NCBI GenBank assembly: GCA_008360975.2
Contig: CM039210.1
Span: forward strand, 9,674,293 to 9,738,292
Reading direction: 5' to 3'
Source: Lichenostomus cassidix
Lineage: Eukaryota; Chordata; Aves; Passeriformes; Meliphagidae
Length of the DNA: 64,000 nt
Positions within the stretch are counted from its first letter, which is position 1. Each line of letters opens with the position of its first letter. Made by a program: the position numbers and the translations under genes. Shown one piece after another: positions 44,582 through 55,558 of this stretch. Under the pieces are notes generated by a model. It saw only the letters and a list, made by a program, of their open reading frames with translations. It ran no database searches and was not told where the DNA came from.

Positions 44582-44847
44582 CCCAGTAAATTACAATCAC
44601 AATTAGGAACAAACAGAAATTCACGCATTCCAAACTTGTCCCACACATCTACTAATAGTGCTTGAATAAAATGCACCCGCTCATCCTTTCCACTCACCCC
44701 TTGAATAATTTAAGATCTTTTTGACAACTTTCCCCCTTTGGGGATAAAATTCAAAGTGGATTGAGACGCTCCTGTGTGTACCAGGAAACACACCTCCTTC
44801 TGATCTGGACCCACTTCAAAAGTTTTCAAGGGCTCCTGTGTGGTGGG
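44582..44847 (-). pseudogene. pol: Gamma A protease fragment
   Basis: Matches the protease of the second copy (47793-48046), including the region with the TGAS-type active site. Cut on both sides by LTR insertions. Confidence 0.78.
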
Positions 44848-45596
44848 TGTGGCAGGACGTCCCTCCCCCTTCTCTCTCTCCGTGCTCGGTCGCAGAAAAT
44901 GGATGGCTCAGTTAGGTTAACAGCCTAGCCAGGGTTATCTGTTGGCACCTGAATGTCTAAAAACACTACCCTAACTCATATTGTGGAATGAAGAGAGAAT
45001 GTGAGAAAATAAACAAGAATAATTTTTAGTGACCACACTCGGCACACTCTTATCCTATAAAACACACATGAAATTTCAGAAAAGGTAGAAGCTTTTCTAC
45101 ATGGACACTGGAGCATGAGGAAAGCCTCTCCCCAGAGTCTGGACACAGCTCTGTGGTAACTTCTTGCAAGATTGAGGGAGGATTCTAATGTATCCCAGCA
45201 CCAAAAGTGGATTTTGGTAAGATCATTGGTTTCCTAAATTGTATTCTTCTTTGCTAGCCATAAGAACAGTAATAGGTATTTTTTAAGCGCTCTATTGTTC
45301 TTAGTCTCCCTATTTTTGGGCAATATATATATATATGTTTGTTTAGCTATGAGTAGCTTTTCATGTATTGTATAGTAATAAGTTGTCTGGTTCTTTACTC
45401 TGTTCTCTCTTGTGCCTAATAAACAGTAATCTATTTTATATTAGACCTAAATCGGCCGTCTTTATAAGGACTTTTAAGTGAGACTGGGTTTTTGGCGTGC
45501 TGTTCGCTCTGAATAGGTTGATCAGTAGTTGTCATAGGCCTAGACAGCTGGTAAAATCTATCCACCCTCTGTCTCCACTTGTAACAGTGAGTCCCT
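44848..45596 (+). repeat. Solo LTR family F'
   Basis: 749 bp, TGTGGCAGGACG...CACTTGTAACA. The flanks GTGGG (44843-44847) and GTGAG (45597-45601) are a one-mismatch duplication. The 5' half matches ERV F LTRs; the 3' half instead matches the start of the ERV F interior (24640-24876). Contains CCTAATAAAC near 45416. Confidence 0.85.
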
Positions 45597-45601
45597 AGTA
45601 T

Positions 45602-46009
45602 AATGGGAGCCCCTGAAACCCCTAACAATCCATCTCAATTATCCACTGGACTTCCTGCTCCTGAGGTTCCAATTGTTTCTGTGGACATTCCCGCTTCCAG
45701 TGTCCCACTGCCCTGCAGATAGCACACTGATTCCTTTACAGCCGCTGCTTCAGTTGGCTCTCCCCTGCTGAGGAGGGAGTGCCTCTATCATTGCTTTGTG
45801 GTTGACCCTGTCCCCTCTGTCTTGGAGGACCCCTTTGGACCCTGTGGTTTATTCCCCCCAGACTGGAAAAACTCTGCCATAATTTTTGCCTTCTCTGTTA
45901 CCTTTTCCTCATCCCATCTTACATATATCTGTTGTGTTTTTATAACCAATTCCTCCAGAGGCTTATTCTGCCACTGTTCATCCTTCTATACTCCTTTCCT
46001 TATATCAGG
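45602..46009 (-). pseudogene. gag: Gamma A gag: nucleocapsid knuckle and capsid C terminus
   Basis: Minus-strand CCHC knuckle (CAICRAVGHWK..., 45726-45685) and capsid tail, matching 48060-48475 of the second copy. Truncated abruptly at 46009. Confidence 0.8.
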
Positions 46010-46085
46010 CACCATCGGCCATGGGCTGATCCAGACTGCACAGGAAAAGGGTGAGGTTCCGGAACATCTGCAGTACATCGATGAC
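46010..46085 (+). pseudogene. 76-bp ERV-L reverse transcriptase fragment
   Basis: Translates on the + strand to GLIQTAQEKGEVPEHLQYID, the segment around the catalytic box of the ERV-L RT (compare 4562-4640 on the minus strand). Joined directly to gamma A gag on one side and gamma A env on the other. Confidence 0.85.
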
Positions 46086-47063
46086 AAATAGATGACAATG
46101 GAAAAGTGGTGAAACAAATAATAAAGGGAATAAGAAAGTTAGCTCATGTACCAGTGTTGTGAAACAAGCTGTATTTCCCCACCCCTTTTTTTCTTCATAT
46201 GTCTACCCTTCTCCTATTGTGCTGCCTTTCCTGCTCCTGGCCCTGGCCACTCCCTCGGGTTTTCCCTATTGGTTCCTGTACCCTAACTCCGCCCATGTAC
46301 TGCCTCTGTGCCCAGACATCACTGGGCCAATGTGCTGTCCCCGCCCCCCTGTCTCTATAGAAAACCCCTGACCCTCCGCTATGATATGTCTTTGCACCAG
46401 GGATGTCTTTGCACGAGGTCTTTGCATCTCGGGGTCACTGCCCCTGGGAGGTCTTTGGCCTCTGGTGGACCATATGAATAAGCAACTTCCGTAGTCACTA
46501 TGCATAGACCCTTCTCGCCTCCTTTACTGCTGTCGTGTTGCGAACAGCAGATGAAACCAGATCAAGCCTTTGGCTCCCTGGCCAGTGGAAGTGCAGTGAT
46601 CAGCCTTTGAAGGAAAGTTTGGGGCACTGACGTGCTTACCCGGGCTGGGCAGAGATGCTCTCTGGTAAGGTCTGCCATACCACCGCAAAAGAACCTAAAC
46701 CACAACATACCAGTCCAAAAGTGGAAAGGATAGGAATGGGACATGTTTTCATGATTATCTGGTGGTCTATGTGTTAAACAAATGCTTTTTTTCCTCCTAT
46801 GTGCTATAGTAACTATAATCTTTTTACCATGCATGATACCTTGCTTGGTGCAAATCATTCAGCATGTGATCAAGGGGATGAAGGTAGTAGCCATGCTTAA
46901 TGATCTGGAAATGGCTATAAAAGGACAAAAAATCATGTAACTAGAAATGATCACAAAACTAAAAAAAACCCAGGAACAAAAAAGCAACTCAATGACAACT
47001 AAAGTTTGTAAAGAAAATTATTGAGAAAATGAAGAGAAGGGATTGAAAGCAATGATAAGGGAG
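46086..47063 (+). pseudogene. env: Gamma A env TM tail and 3' untranslated region, split by LTR B
   Basis: Plus-strand [11 protein letters not shown] (46091-46148) matches TM of the 19403-19945 copy. After the LTR B insertion the same env resumes at 46714 (GGAAAGGATAGGAATGGGAC) and runs through the 3' untranslated part to a purine tract before 47064. Confidence 0.8.
46155..46707. repeat. Solo LTR family B in env
   Basis: 553 bp, TGTTGTGAAACAAG...CCACAACA, exact 6-bp duplication TACCAG (46149-46154 and 46708-46713). Contains GC boxes (CCGCCC) and a TATAGAAAA near 46356. Confidence 0.92.
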
Positions 47064-47436
47064 TGCCTTTACAAATAAACTTAGTCTGATGGTAAGATAA
47101 GATCCATACTGAGAGAAACAATGGGAAGATTTCCATAGAAATTTCTCGGATTGACTTGCCCCAGACTATGTTACAAGAACAGGGATATAAGAAAAAGAAA
47201 AAAGGGGAAATGTATATTAAGGCGGTCTACGTTAGGCATTTCTGGAAGTCTGTACCTCTCAAGTACCTCAGCCAATGGAAAATCAGGATAAAAAGAGGCT
47301 GCTTCCTCTAGCAATTTGAGAGACCACATGGGAAATGCCCATGACCTCTCCCTTTATTCATAAATAAAGCTACAGGACTCCTCTGTCTCCTTTTTAAACA
47401 TAAACCTCTGGTGTTTCTGGATTCATTTTCCTGACA
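47064..47436 (+). repeat. Gamma A 3' LTR (plus-strand copy)
   Basis: 373 bp, matching 7905-8356. It ends ATTTTCCTGACA at 47436 and abuts minus-strand RT of another gamma A copy with no spacer. Confidence 0.85.
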
Positions 47437-48046
47437 GTTCCATCTGGTTTCTTAACCAGCAGGACAGGAGTGTTATAGGGAGACATACATGGCTCCAAGA
47501 GACCTGCCTTTAGCAGGGACTCAATAATAGGCTGTAACCCTTTCCTTCTCTCCCTTGAAACAGGGTATTGGGGTATTGCTTTTTAAACACCACTTGTCCT
47601 GGTTGCTTCAAAGTAATTTGGAGAGGCTCCATGTGTAATTTTCCATATTTTCCCAGGGCTGCCCACACTTTTGGGTTTATTTCAGCATAAGCCTTCTCAG
47701 ACATTTTACACAAAGTTACCACTGTGTTACCTCTGTATCATTTTTCAAAATATTAATTTGCATTCCCACTTTAGCCATCAAATCCCTTCCCAGTAAATTA
47801 CAATCACAATTAGGAACAAACAGATATTCATGCATTCCAAACTTGTCCCACACATCTACTAATAGTGCTTGAATAAAATGCACCCGCTCATCCTTTCCAC
47901 TCACCCCTTGAATAATCAAAGATATTTTTGACAACTTTCCCCCTTTGGGGATAAAATTCAAAGTGGATTGAGAGGCTCCTGTGTCTACCAGGAAACACAC
48001 CTCTTCCTGATCTGGACCCACTTTAAAAGTTTTCAAGGGCTCCTGT
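47437..48046 (-). pseudogene. pol: Gamma A copy 2 protease and RT start
   Basis: Protease at 48036-47716 contains CFLVDTGASQSTLNF and CNLLGRDLMAKVG, the active-site loop and the GRD motif of a retroviral aspartic protease. A second frame (47722-47510) covers the linker to RT. RT breaks off at the junction with the inverted LTR at 47436. Confidence 0.82.
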
Positions 48047-48059
48047 GTGGTGGGTCCCT

Positions 48060-49505
48060 GGTATTATGGGAGCTCCTGACACCCCTAACAATCCATCTCG
48101 ATTATCCGCTGGACTTCCACCTCCTGAGGATCCAGCTGTTTCTGCCAACAGTCCTGTTTCCAGTGTCCCACTGCCCTGCAGATAGCACACTGATTCCTTC
48201 CCAGCCACTGCTTCAGTTGGCTCTCCCCTGCCAAGGTGGGAGTGCCTCTGCTACCTCCTCATGGCCGACCCTGTCCCCTCTGTCTCAGAGGGCCCCTTTG
48301 GACCTTGTGGTTTATCCCCCCCAGACTGGAAGAACTCTGCCATAATTTTTGCCTTCTCCGTTACCTTTTCCTCATCCCTTTCTACATATATCTGTTTTGT
48401 TTTTCTAACCAATTCCTCCAGAGGCTTATTCTGCCATTCTTCATCCTTCTGTACTCCTTTCTTTATATCAGGCCAGGATTTAATGACAAACTGTACTTTC
48501 AGCAATGTGTCAAAGGCTGGTCCCTCAGGATCCATCCCCCCATGCTTCCGCAAGGCATCTCTAATCCTCTCCAGCCAATGAGAGGGACTTTCATGCTTTT
48601 CCTGTTCTAACGATATAGCCTTAGCTATGTTGCTAGTTCTGGGAGCTGCCGATTTGATTGCTCTAATCAAATAAGCACAGTAATCTCGAAGGTGAGCCAG
48701 GCTGGCTTGATTATTTGGGTCCCACTGGGGGTCCACCTGGGGGATTGCATTATCCACCATAGGTGCAATGTGTTCAGCACCCCCCCCCCATTGCCTGTGG
48801 GTGCTCATCCTCCCACAGCTGCTGAGCCTTCTGCAAAATCATTTGTTTCTCTGAAGACCCAAGCAAAATCCTCCAAATCCTAGTCCTTCTACATATAATC
48901 TGCATTTCCCAAATATTCCTCTATCTTTTCCCCCACCCCTTTGGGATCATCCAAATATGGGGGTAATTCCTTTTTCAACCCTCCTATATCCTGGGTAGTA
49001 AGTGGTATAATTACAAATCCAAACCCTCCCCCATGACCCCCCAGAGAACCTGGCATAGTGGCACCTGGTGGACCCCTGTCTCTTGAGTCCAAGGGGCTTC
49101 TGATGTCCTATACTGAGTTCCCCTTCTAGTTCTAGGGGGGGATACAATATGCTGCCCTCCTTCCCTTTCAACGTCATTATCCTCAGGTGGGGCCGTAGGA
49201 ACAGTTTTTCCCTGATCCCCTTGCTCTGGAAGTTGAGGATACAGGGGACCTCCAGCTGGCCCTGGGTCAGCTGGCAAGATTGGAGGATAAGATGGAGGAA
49301 GGTGCTGAAAAACATCCCAATCCTCACAATTTTTCTCTTCCTCCCCTTTTCCCTCTTCTTCCTTCTTTCTTTACACACAGACGACTTCTGTTGCCTGTCT
49401 TAACCATATTGATCCACATTCTCTTTCAATCAATCCTTTCTCCTCTAGATGCAACCACATACTCTGACAAACCGAGGTCTATCTGTTCCATAAGGTGGCC
49501 ATTTA
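48060..49505 (-). pseudogene. gag: Gamma A copy 2 gag: p-region, capsid, nucleocapsid
   Basis: Minus strand. p-region (49400-49093, Pro-rich, several frames), capsid N terminus (GGFGFVIIPLTTQDIGGLKK near 49040), capsid core in a long frame 48808-48251 with the major homology region in EQEKHESPSHWLERIRDA, then a CCHC knuckle CAICRAVGHWKQDC at 48189-48148. At least two frame changes. Gammaretroviral in type. Confidence 0.85.
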
Positions 49506-49511
49506 AGCCCC

Positions 49512-50025
49512 TGATGTTTCTCTCTGCGGGGGTATGGCAGGAGGTGGCGGCCTCACAAAACGAGGTCCCCTGGGCACGTATCTCCTCCAAGTCCAGGCCG
49601 GGCGGCCCCCGGGGTGCACTCCGCGTGGCATGCGACTTCAGCCACAGAAATTCTAGCAGGAAATGTAGTAAGACAAAAGAACGAACTGGACGCCATCTCC
49701 GGGTCTGCCAGGGAGCTTTATTAGGGTCCTTAGGTGGGGTGCAGGGACGGGAAAGGGTGAGGAAAGGGGGGGAAGGGAGTAAGGGCTGGCAGGCTCGAAG
49801 ATGGAGACCCCGAACTCCTGCCGGCATTGGCTTATAAGGGAAAGGAAGGGGGAGGGACTGGCTCTCCTGGAGCCAGTCCCAGGAGGTCTGAAGGCAAGAC
49901 AGGTGGGGGAACACACCAATAGATTTCGGATACAGCAGGATGCATATTTCAAAAAGAACCAATAACATACAGAGCAGGGGAACAAAGAAAAGCCACATGG
50001 AATCCTCAAAAACCACATTGCTACA
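49512..50025 (-). repeat. Solo LTR, class II-like, inserted in gamma A matrix
   Basis: 514 bp with TGATGTTTCTC...ATTGCTACA ends (+ strand) and an exact 6-bp duplication AGCCCC (49506-49511 and 50026-50031). On the minus strand it has AATAAAGC near 49715, so minus is the sense strand. 6-bp duplications are typical of class II. Confidence 0.9.
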
Positions 50026-50200
50026 AGCCCCTTTGGCAAATCATACTTTGGCCACACAAAATAACAATATTCTACCATTATCTCCTTATGTGCCTCTGTG
50101 GGAATGCCTAATTTTTCCCAAAACCTCAGCATTCTCCCCAAGGGACTCTCCGGGGGTATTATGGGATAGTCATCCCTTTTGCTGTGGCCCCTTCCTGGCT
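50026..50200 (-). pseudogene. gag: Gamma A copy 2 matrix N-terminal part
   Basis: Minus-strand SPLGRMLRFWEKLGIP and EYCYFVWPKYDLPKG, parallel to the Ig-ERV matrix (TPLGCLLGRW..., HVWPLY). The start codon region upstream is not clear. Confidence 0.75.
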
Positions 50201-50499
50201 TTACCTGTGCTACCCTCCATGGCTGCCCTCCCGGGTTTACCTGTTCTACCCTCCATGGGTGCCCTCCCAGATTTACTCTGCGAAGCTCCCATTGTACTCA
50301 CTGGTGAGATTTTCAGTGGTCCTTCCCTGCGGACTCTTCATGGACCCCCCTGGTCCGCCACTCGTCTGTCTCCTGGACAGTCTCGGGAACCCAATCAATT
50401 GTCCAGTGCTGGCTGCCACCAAAGGGAGCTGATCACCGAAACTGGATGAGGCGCACCTTCAGCTCTCCTCACTGCCTGCCGCCCCCAGACTGTGGGAGG
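50201..50499 (-). other. Gamma A copy 2 leader
   Basis: Sequence between primer site and matrix. It has a ~30-bp near repeat (CTGTGCTACCCTCCATGG / CTGTTCTACCCTCCATGG, near 50206 and 50236). No gene. Confidence 0.6.
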
Positions 50500-50517
50500 A
50501 TCCCAGACGGGCTCCCA
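50500..50517 (-). other. Gamma A primer-binding site, tRNA-Pro-like
   Basis: Minus-strand TGGGAGCCCGTCTGGGAT, three bases from the LTR end. Three mismatches from the tRNA-Pro site used by many gammaretroviruses. Confidence 0.7.
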
Positions 50518-50520
50518 ATA

Positions 50521-50672
50521 TGTCAGGAAAATGAATCCACAAACACCAGAGATTTATGTTTAAAAAGGAGACAAAGGAGTCCTGTAGCTTTATTTATGAA
50601 TAAAGGGAGAGGTCATGGGCATTTCCCATGTGGTCTCTCAAATTGCTAGAGGACACAGACTCTTTTTTATCC
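50521..50672 (-). repeat. Gamma A 5' LTR, 3' part only
   Basis: TGTCAGGAAAATG... matches the R-U5 end of the LTR at 18682. Homology stops near 50672, so U3 is missing. Confidence 0.82.
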
Positions 50673-51518
50673 TTGATGCCTTTAACAGGCTACCTGAAAC
50701 AGAAGCTAAGACAAAGTTAGGAGAATAAAATTGGACAAATCTATTCAAGGCCTTCAAGGTACATTTGGGCAAGCAAAGTCACCTCGGGCTACACCCAAAA
50801 ATGGACACCAGATCACAAGCTCTTCATGTTTTGTAAGTTCTGTCATCTTAGCATAATGGCCTCTAATTTTCCAATCACACCTGATTTAGGGTAAAATAGA
50901 AATTACTAATGTAAAAGAGCTAGAAGCTAGATAATAGTAACAATAATATTTTTAAACTGATTTAGAGAGCCAGAGATTGTATAATGATTTACTAAGATAT
51001 GCCAGCTGCGATCCATTTATTATTTTCTTAATGAATTTGTGCCTACCTGGTACCGGGGAGGAAGAAGAGAGGAGAGCCAAGTAATTGAGAGAAACCACCA
51101 AGTGTAACCGAGCATCCCGCCCTTGGACCCCAGGACCGGTACGAGTTGGTTCTCAGGCTTGGACTAGGACCAAGGACCAAGGGAGCATGCACACCTGTCA
51201 TAATTAATCATCGGGACCCTCGCCCACAATTAATCTGAAGACACTGCGCTTGCGTGAGCATATTTAAATGAACTTTGAACTCATTATAATACGAAGCGGG
51301 GATAGGTATTGAATATGTATAGGGGCTTTGTCTAACTTTATGCATATGTAATCTGTAACCTAATATAAACTTAGTGAAGTGCTGCTGAGGGCGTGCATGT
51401 CTTTGGAGGGGCTACCCCCCATGCACCCCAGCTGGAATAAACACATACCTACTTCATAACTATCTGAGTTGTGGAGTCAATTCCGTGCTTCACACCTTTA
51501 GGTGATGATGTTAACATC
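50673..51518. other. Unassigned; possible LTR with AATAAA
   Basis: No coding sequence. The part 51240-51515 has a TATTTAAA-type element (51261), a CCCCATGCACCCC stretch and AATAAACACATACC near 51436, which is LTR-like. I could not define its ends. Confidence 0.4.
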
Positions 51519-52395
51519 TGTCGGAGGTTGGGGGGCATTGGAATTTTTTCTCCATCCCTGTTACTAAGCAACAAATGTCTGGGTGATTAGAACCATCAAG
51601 TCTTTTGTAAGAGACAAAAGGGTGTGCTGGGTGGGGCAAGGGAAGGAGGCAGCCAGCTGTTGGAACTGGCTCTCTTGTCAGTCAGACACCGGGAGGAAAG
51701 GGACTGCTCTTTGCTTCTGGCTGCGACCGCAGGAGATCCAACTGTGCTCTGTCTTCACCTCCTGGCTGGATGAGCTTTGATTCAACCTCTTTCCCACTGG
51801 GAGTGCACGTTTTCCCGGCTGCATTTTTCGCAGCAGCTGCTGGGGAGTCCGGCTGTCCCTGCCGCCCACCCCGCTTTGCCGCATGAGACTGCGGCGTCTG
51901 CCGTGACTGCAGAATCCTTGCTACCTCGCTGGCTAGCCTGGGAGAGCCAGCCCCCTTGCCCCTGCAGCCCCGCTTTTGCTGCTCTGAGCTGCCTGGCTGC
52001 CTGCTTCTCAGTCTGCCATTACCAGCTACGTGAGGCTGACCTGACCCTGCACCGCAGCGCCACCTGCAGCCGCTCGGCAGTCATCGCACCTGTCCTGCCT
52101 GACCGGGAGCTCAACAGCGCCCCTGCTGCTTGCGACCGTGATTACACCACACGGGAAAGTGCTCGGCAGCTCAAAAAGTCATCTGCTATTGGTTTCTGGT
52201 TCTATTTGTGGTTGCTATTATTGTTGTTGCTTGTTTATAGATACTAGTAAAGAACTGTTATTTCTTTTCCCATACCTTTGCCTGAAAGCCCTTGATTTCA
52301 AAATTAAAATAATTCGGAGGGAGGGGAAATCACATTTTCTGTCCTAAGGGAGGGTTCAACCTCTTTACCAGACACCTGTCTTTCAAACCAAGACA
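51519..52395 (+). repeat. Solo LTR family E
   Basis: 877 bp, TGTCGGAGGTTG...TTTCAAACCAAGACA; matches 41957-42857. Flanks ACATC (51514-51518) and GCATC (52396-52400) are a one-mismatch duplication. Confidence 0.88.
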
Positions 52396-52400
52396 GCATC

Positions 52401-53090
52401 CCAGGCCCGCTTCCTCCCACTTTACTGTTTACATATTTTTGGGCCCTAGGGCAACGAATGTCCTCGGATTTCTATTCAGAAGCAATTGTTTTGGCTACGG
52501 GTGCTGGGAACAGAGATTTTTAGTTTTTTATAAGAAGCACAGAACTACACCAAGTTACAGATACATGAAGAGTAAAAACTAGAAAATATTAAGGCATAAT
52601 TTTTTTTTTTAGAGGCCTGAGAAGGCCTCTCCTTTTTCAGGTCTTTATTTTAAATACTCACTAATAGTATGCATTTAACAGCAATATATATGTATATATT
52701 TAATAATAGTAAATGTCTAACAGTAAATAACATTTTACACAGTCGGGAATTTTGCAAAATTATGATTACAATTACTATGAATAGTTTTTTAATTTTAGGC
52801 CAGTTTGGTAAACATTATGTGATGATGTGGAAGAAATATTCAAAGCTTAGTGTGCTGTATTTTTGAATGTTTTTTGATGTAAAATTTGAGTTTTGGACGT
52901 ACTTTGGACCCAAACCATATGCAAATTTTGATTTTAACTTTGAGCTATGGTTACTAACTGTGTAGATAACAAGCACAGAAAAGAACTTTTTAAATCACGT
53001 TATCTTTGTTTTCATCAGTCTCTATTTTTTAGTTGTTTCAGGAGCAGAAGTTTTTTAACTCAGGAGTAATGAATCCAGGGTCTTTTGCTG
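52401..53090. other. AT-rich sequence 3' of the degraded ERV
   Basis: No recognisable env. A perfect 8-bp-stem hairpin, AGAGGCCTGAGAAGGCCTCT, lies at 52611-52630 next to a T10 run. The remainder may be 3' sequence of the following degraded ERV. Confidence 0.4.
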
Positions 53091-53985
53091 GCAACTTTGA
53101 CAGCAGTATAGGTATTCAGCAGGACTTGGAATGGTTGTCTCTATTTGGCTTGTAAAGGACCATTATTTCACTACTTAACATAGACTCAGTTTCTGGGTTT
53201 AAAGGGATGTGTAAGTGTGTCCAGTCTCATGGGCCTGGATAACAAGAGTTATTCTGGAGTTTTTGAAAGTGGAGTTTAGAGCCATTAGATGTTTTTGCCA
53301 ATTAAGCTTTTCTCTCATATGAATTTTTTTTGGAACATGCGGGATTTGATATGGCTTGCCATACAATATTTCGTAGGGACTGATTTTATCTTTCTGCTTC
53401 GGTTGTATTCAGATTTTCAGTAAAGCTATAGGCAAGGCCTGAATCCATGTCATGGATGTCTCTTGACAAATTTTGTTAATTTGGGTCTTAAGAGTTCTAT
53501 TTATATGTTCGTCTTTGCCACTTGCTTGTGGTCTGCATATGCAGATCTTAATTAATCTCTACAATCTTGCTGATTTTTCTGACTACTGTTGCAAAAAAAT
53601 GTGGTCTTTTATCTGATGACATTCTCAAAGGAACTCCAGACTTTGGAATTATATGATTGAGCAAAACTTTCACTACTTCTTTTGCTGTATTGGAGCGACA
53701 GGGGTAAGCTTCAGGCTAGCCACTAAAAGTGTCAACTAATACTAATATGTGTCTGTATTTTTCTTTGCGTGGTAACTTAGGAAAATTTACCTGCTAGTAA
53801 TTTCTAGGAAGATTTCTTGGGTTTGTTACTTCTAATAAAACCTTTTTTTCCTATTAGGGTTGATTTTACAGCAGATTTTACACTTGCTTACTACTGATTG
53901 TGCAATGTCACTAATTTTTTAATTTATTACTACTTTTTTCAGCTGTTTCAAAATATTTTCAACTTCAAAATGTGTGCTTTCATGT
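53091..53985 (-). pseudogene. pol: ERV C integrase remnant
   Basis: Minus-strand ISPYEILYGKPYQIPHVP near 53385-53335 is the C-terminal part of a class I integrase. Other core fragments lie upstream to ~53900. No open frame of note. Confidence 0.7.
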
Positions 53986-53992
53986 TCTTTCT

Positions 53993-54324
53993 TGTCGCTG
54001 TCGAGCCACTAGCAGAGTAAAGAGGACCAGGTTCTCAGTGGCATAAAAAAGTGTCTTTTATTATTTAATTCCAACTTATATAGACTTTTGAAAGGTCACC
54101 CAGATTGGTCAGTCCGAAACCTCCCCCTGAGCCAATTGGCCAGGCCTGAACTGTCCAAATCTCGAGACACTGTTTTTAATAACATCCAAACTTTATCTTT
54201 GTTTATAAAACACAGGCAAAAGAGAGAAGAGAGTTCCCATGGGAAAGGTCTGTGCTAGCCACACTTTCTGAGCTATTTTTTGGAGGATCAGAGTGGGACT
54301 ACAACTTGGTTCACTGGTGTAACA
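53993..54324 (-). repeat. Short LTR inserted in ERV C
   Basis: About 332 bp from TGTCGCTGTCGAG to GGTGTAACA. An AATAAAAGACA motif on the minus strand (~54065) suggests the sense strand. No clear target duplication, so borders are tentative. Confidence 0.5.
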
Positions 54325-55558
54325 GCCCATTTATTTTTTGTGATTTCAATTTTGAGGAACTTAATTAACTTGTGGTCTGCCTGATCATACTTTGGGGTGA
54401 GCCTTGACAGATTAATCTCTTTTTGTGGTATTACTGCGAGAATGCCTTTTTATGCAATCCTTCATGCTGTTTCATCAGCAAAGCGATTTCTTTATTTTGG
54501 AGTGTTTTTTTCTTTTTGGTGGCTTTTACAATGCATGATAGTTTCTTTTGTAGGTTTCTTGATACTCTTTAAGAGGGTGAGGATCACTTCAGCATGTTTG
54601 ATTTTATTACTTTGAGCATTCAACAGTCTTTTTGCAGATGGCTTCATGGGCATGGACAATACTAAATACATATTTAGAATAAGTCTATTTCTTTTCACTA
54701 AGGTCTAGGGCTTTCGTAAGCGCAATCAGTTTGGCTTTCTGTGATGACACATCTGAAGGCAAGGCTTTTGCTTTAATTACTTTATTTATGGTAGCTACTG
54801 CGTAGCCTGTAGTTTTCTTACTTTTTTCATGAAGTTGTTGTCATTTGTAAATAGTTCTTAATCTGGATTTTCTAGCAGGATGTCTTTCAGGTCTGGTTTG
54901 CTGGAATAGACTTCTTCAATTGTCTGCAAACAGTCATGCTCAGGCACATCATCAATTAAGGTGGAGGACAGAAACATGGTAGGGTTAATAATAGAGGTTG
55001 TTTTCAGGGTAACATCCTTTTGTTCTAACAATACAAATTAGTAGTTAAGCATTCTGTTAGGGCATAACCAGTGTCCTTTTTTCGTTCTAGTGCAGATATC
55101 ACTGTGTGGGGTACATACAGGAAGATTTGCCGCTCAAGGGTGAATTTAGGGGGCTTCCTGTATTAGGAGGACAGTTGTTGTCATGGTTTTTAAATAATTA
55201 GGCTACTTTTGGCTAACATTGTCTAGCTGTTTTGAAAAATAGGCCACGGTTCTTCGTTGGTCTCTAAGGTGCTGTGCCAGTACTCCTAGAGTAACATTCA
55301 GTCACTCGTATGTAAAAAGTTCAAAAGGTTTGGTTAAGTCTGGCAGCCCCAAAGCTGGGGCTGACATTAAGGAATGTTTCAGCTGTTTGAATGCAGCCTT
55401 TTTACTTTCTGTCTATATAATGGTTCTTTTTTCAGCTGCTTTAAGGGCTTAATATAGATGTTTTACTAGTAACTTGTAGCTCACAATCCAGAGACTGCAC
55501 TAGCTTATTATTCCAAGGAAGGCTTCTATGTCTTTCACAGTGTCAGGCTGTGGAAGAA
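54325..55558 (-). pseudogene. pol: ERV C RNase H and connection remnant
   Basis: Scattered minus-strand homology, ending at 55558 with LPQPDTVKDIEAFLG, the RT thumb/connection segment, which continues beyond LTR C at 56126. Confidence 0.6.

Larger units (their letters stand above)
18682..46009 (-). mobile_element. Class I ERV 'gamma A', fragmented by nested insertions
   Basis: Reading the minus strand from 46009 down gives gag (capsid, nucleocapsid), protease, RT, RNase H, integrase, env and 3' LTR in normal order, with coding homology continuing across each insertion. Insertions, with target duplications where found: 44848-45596 (GTGGG/GTGAG), 41667-44581 (CCCAG), 40572-41199, 23839-39201 (ATTTC) and 22137-23459 (TATTT). 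The 5' end (matrix and 5' LTR) is missing here, but a second copy at 47437-50672 supplies it. Confidence 0.9.
47437..50672 (-). mobile_element. Gamma A second copy: 5' LTR end, leader, gag, protease, start of RT
   Basis: The minus-strand 5' half of a gamma A provirus, truncated in RT at 47437. It supplies the matrix, p-region and primer site missing from the first copy. An unrelated LTR is inserted in matrix (49512-50025). Confidence 0.88.

Noticed and set aside
54397..54615. 72-codon plus-strand frame with a hydrophobic stretch
   Set aside because: It lies antisense in the T-rich ERV C remnant, where such frames arise by composition.
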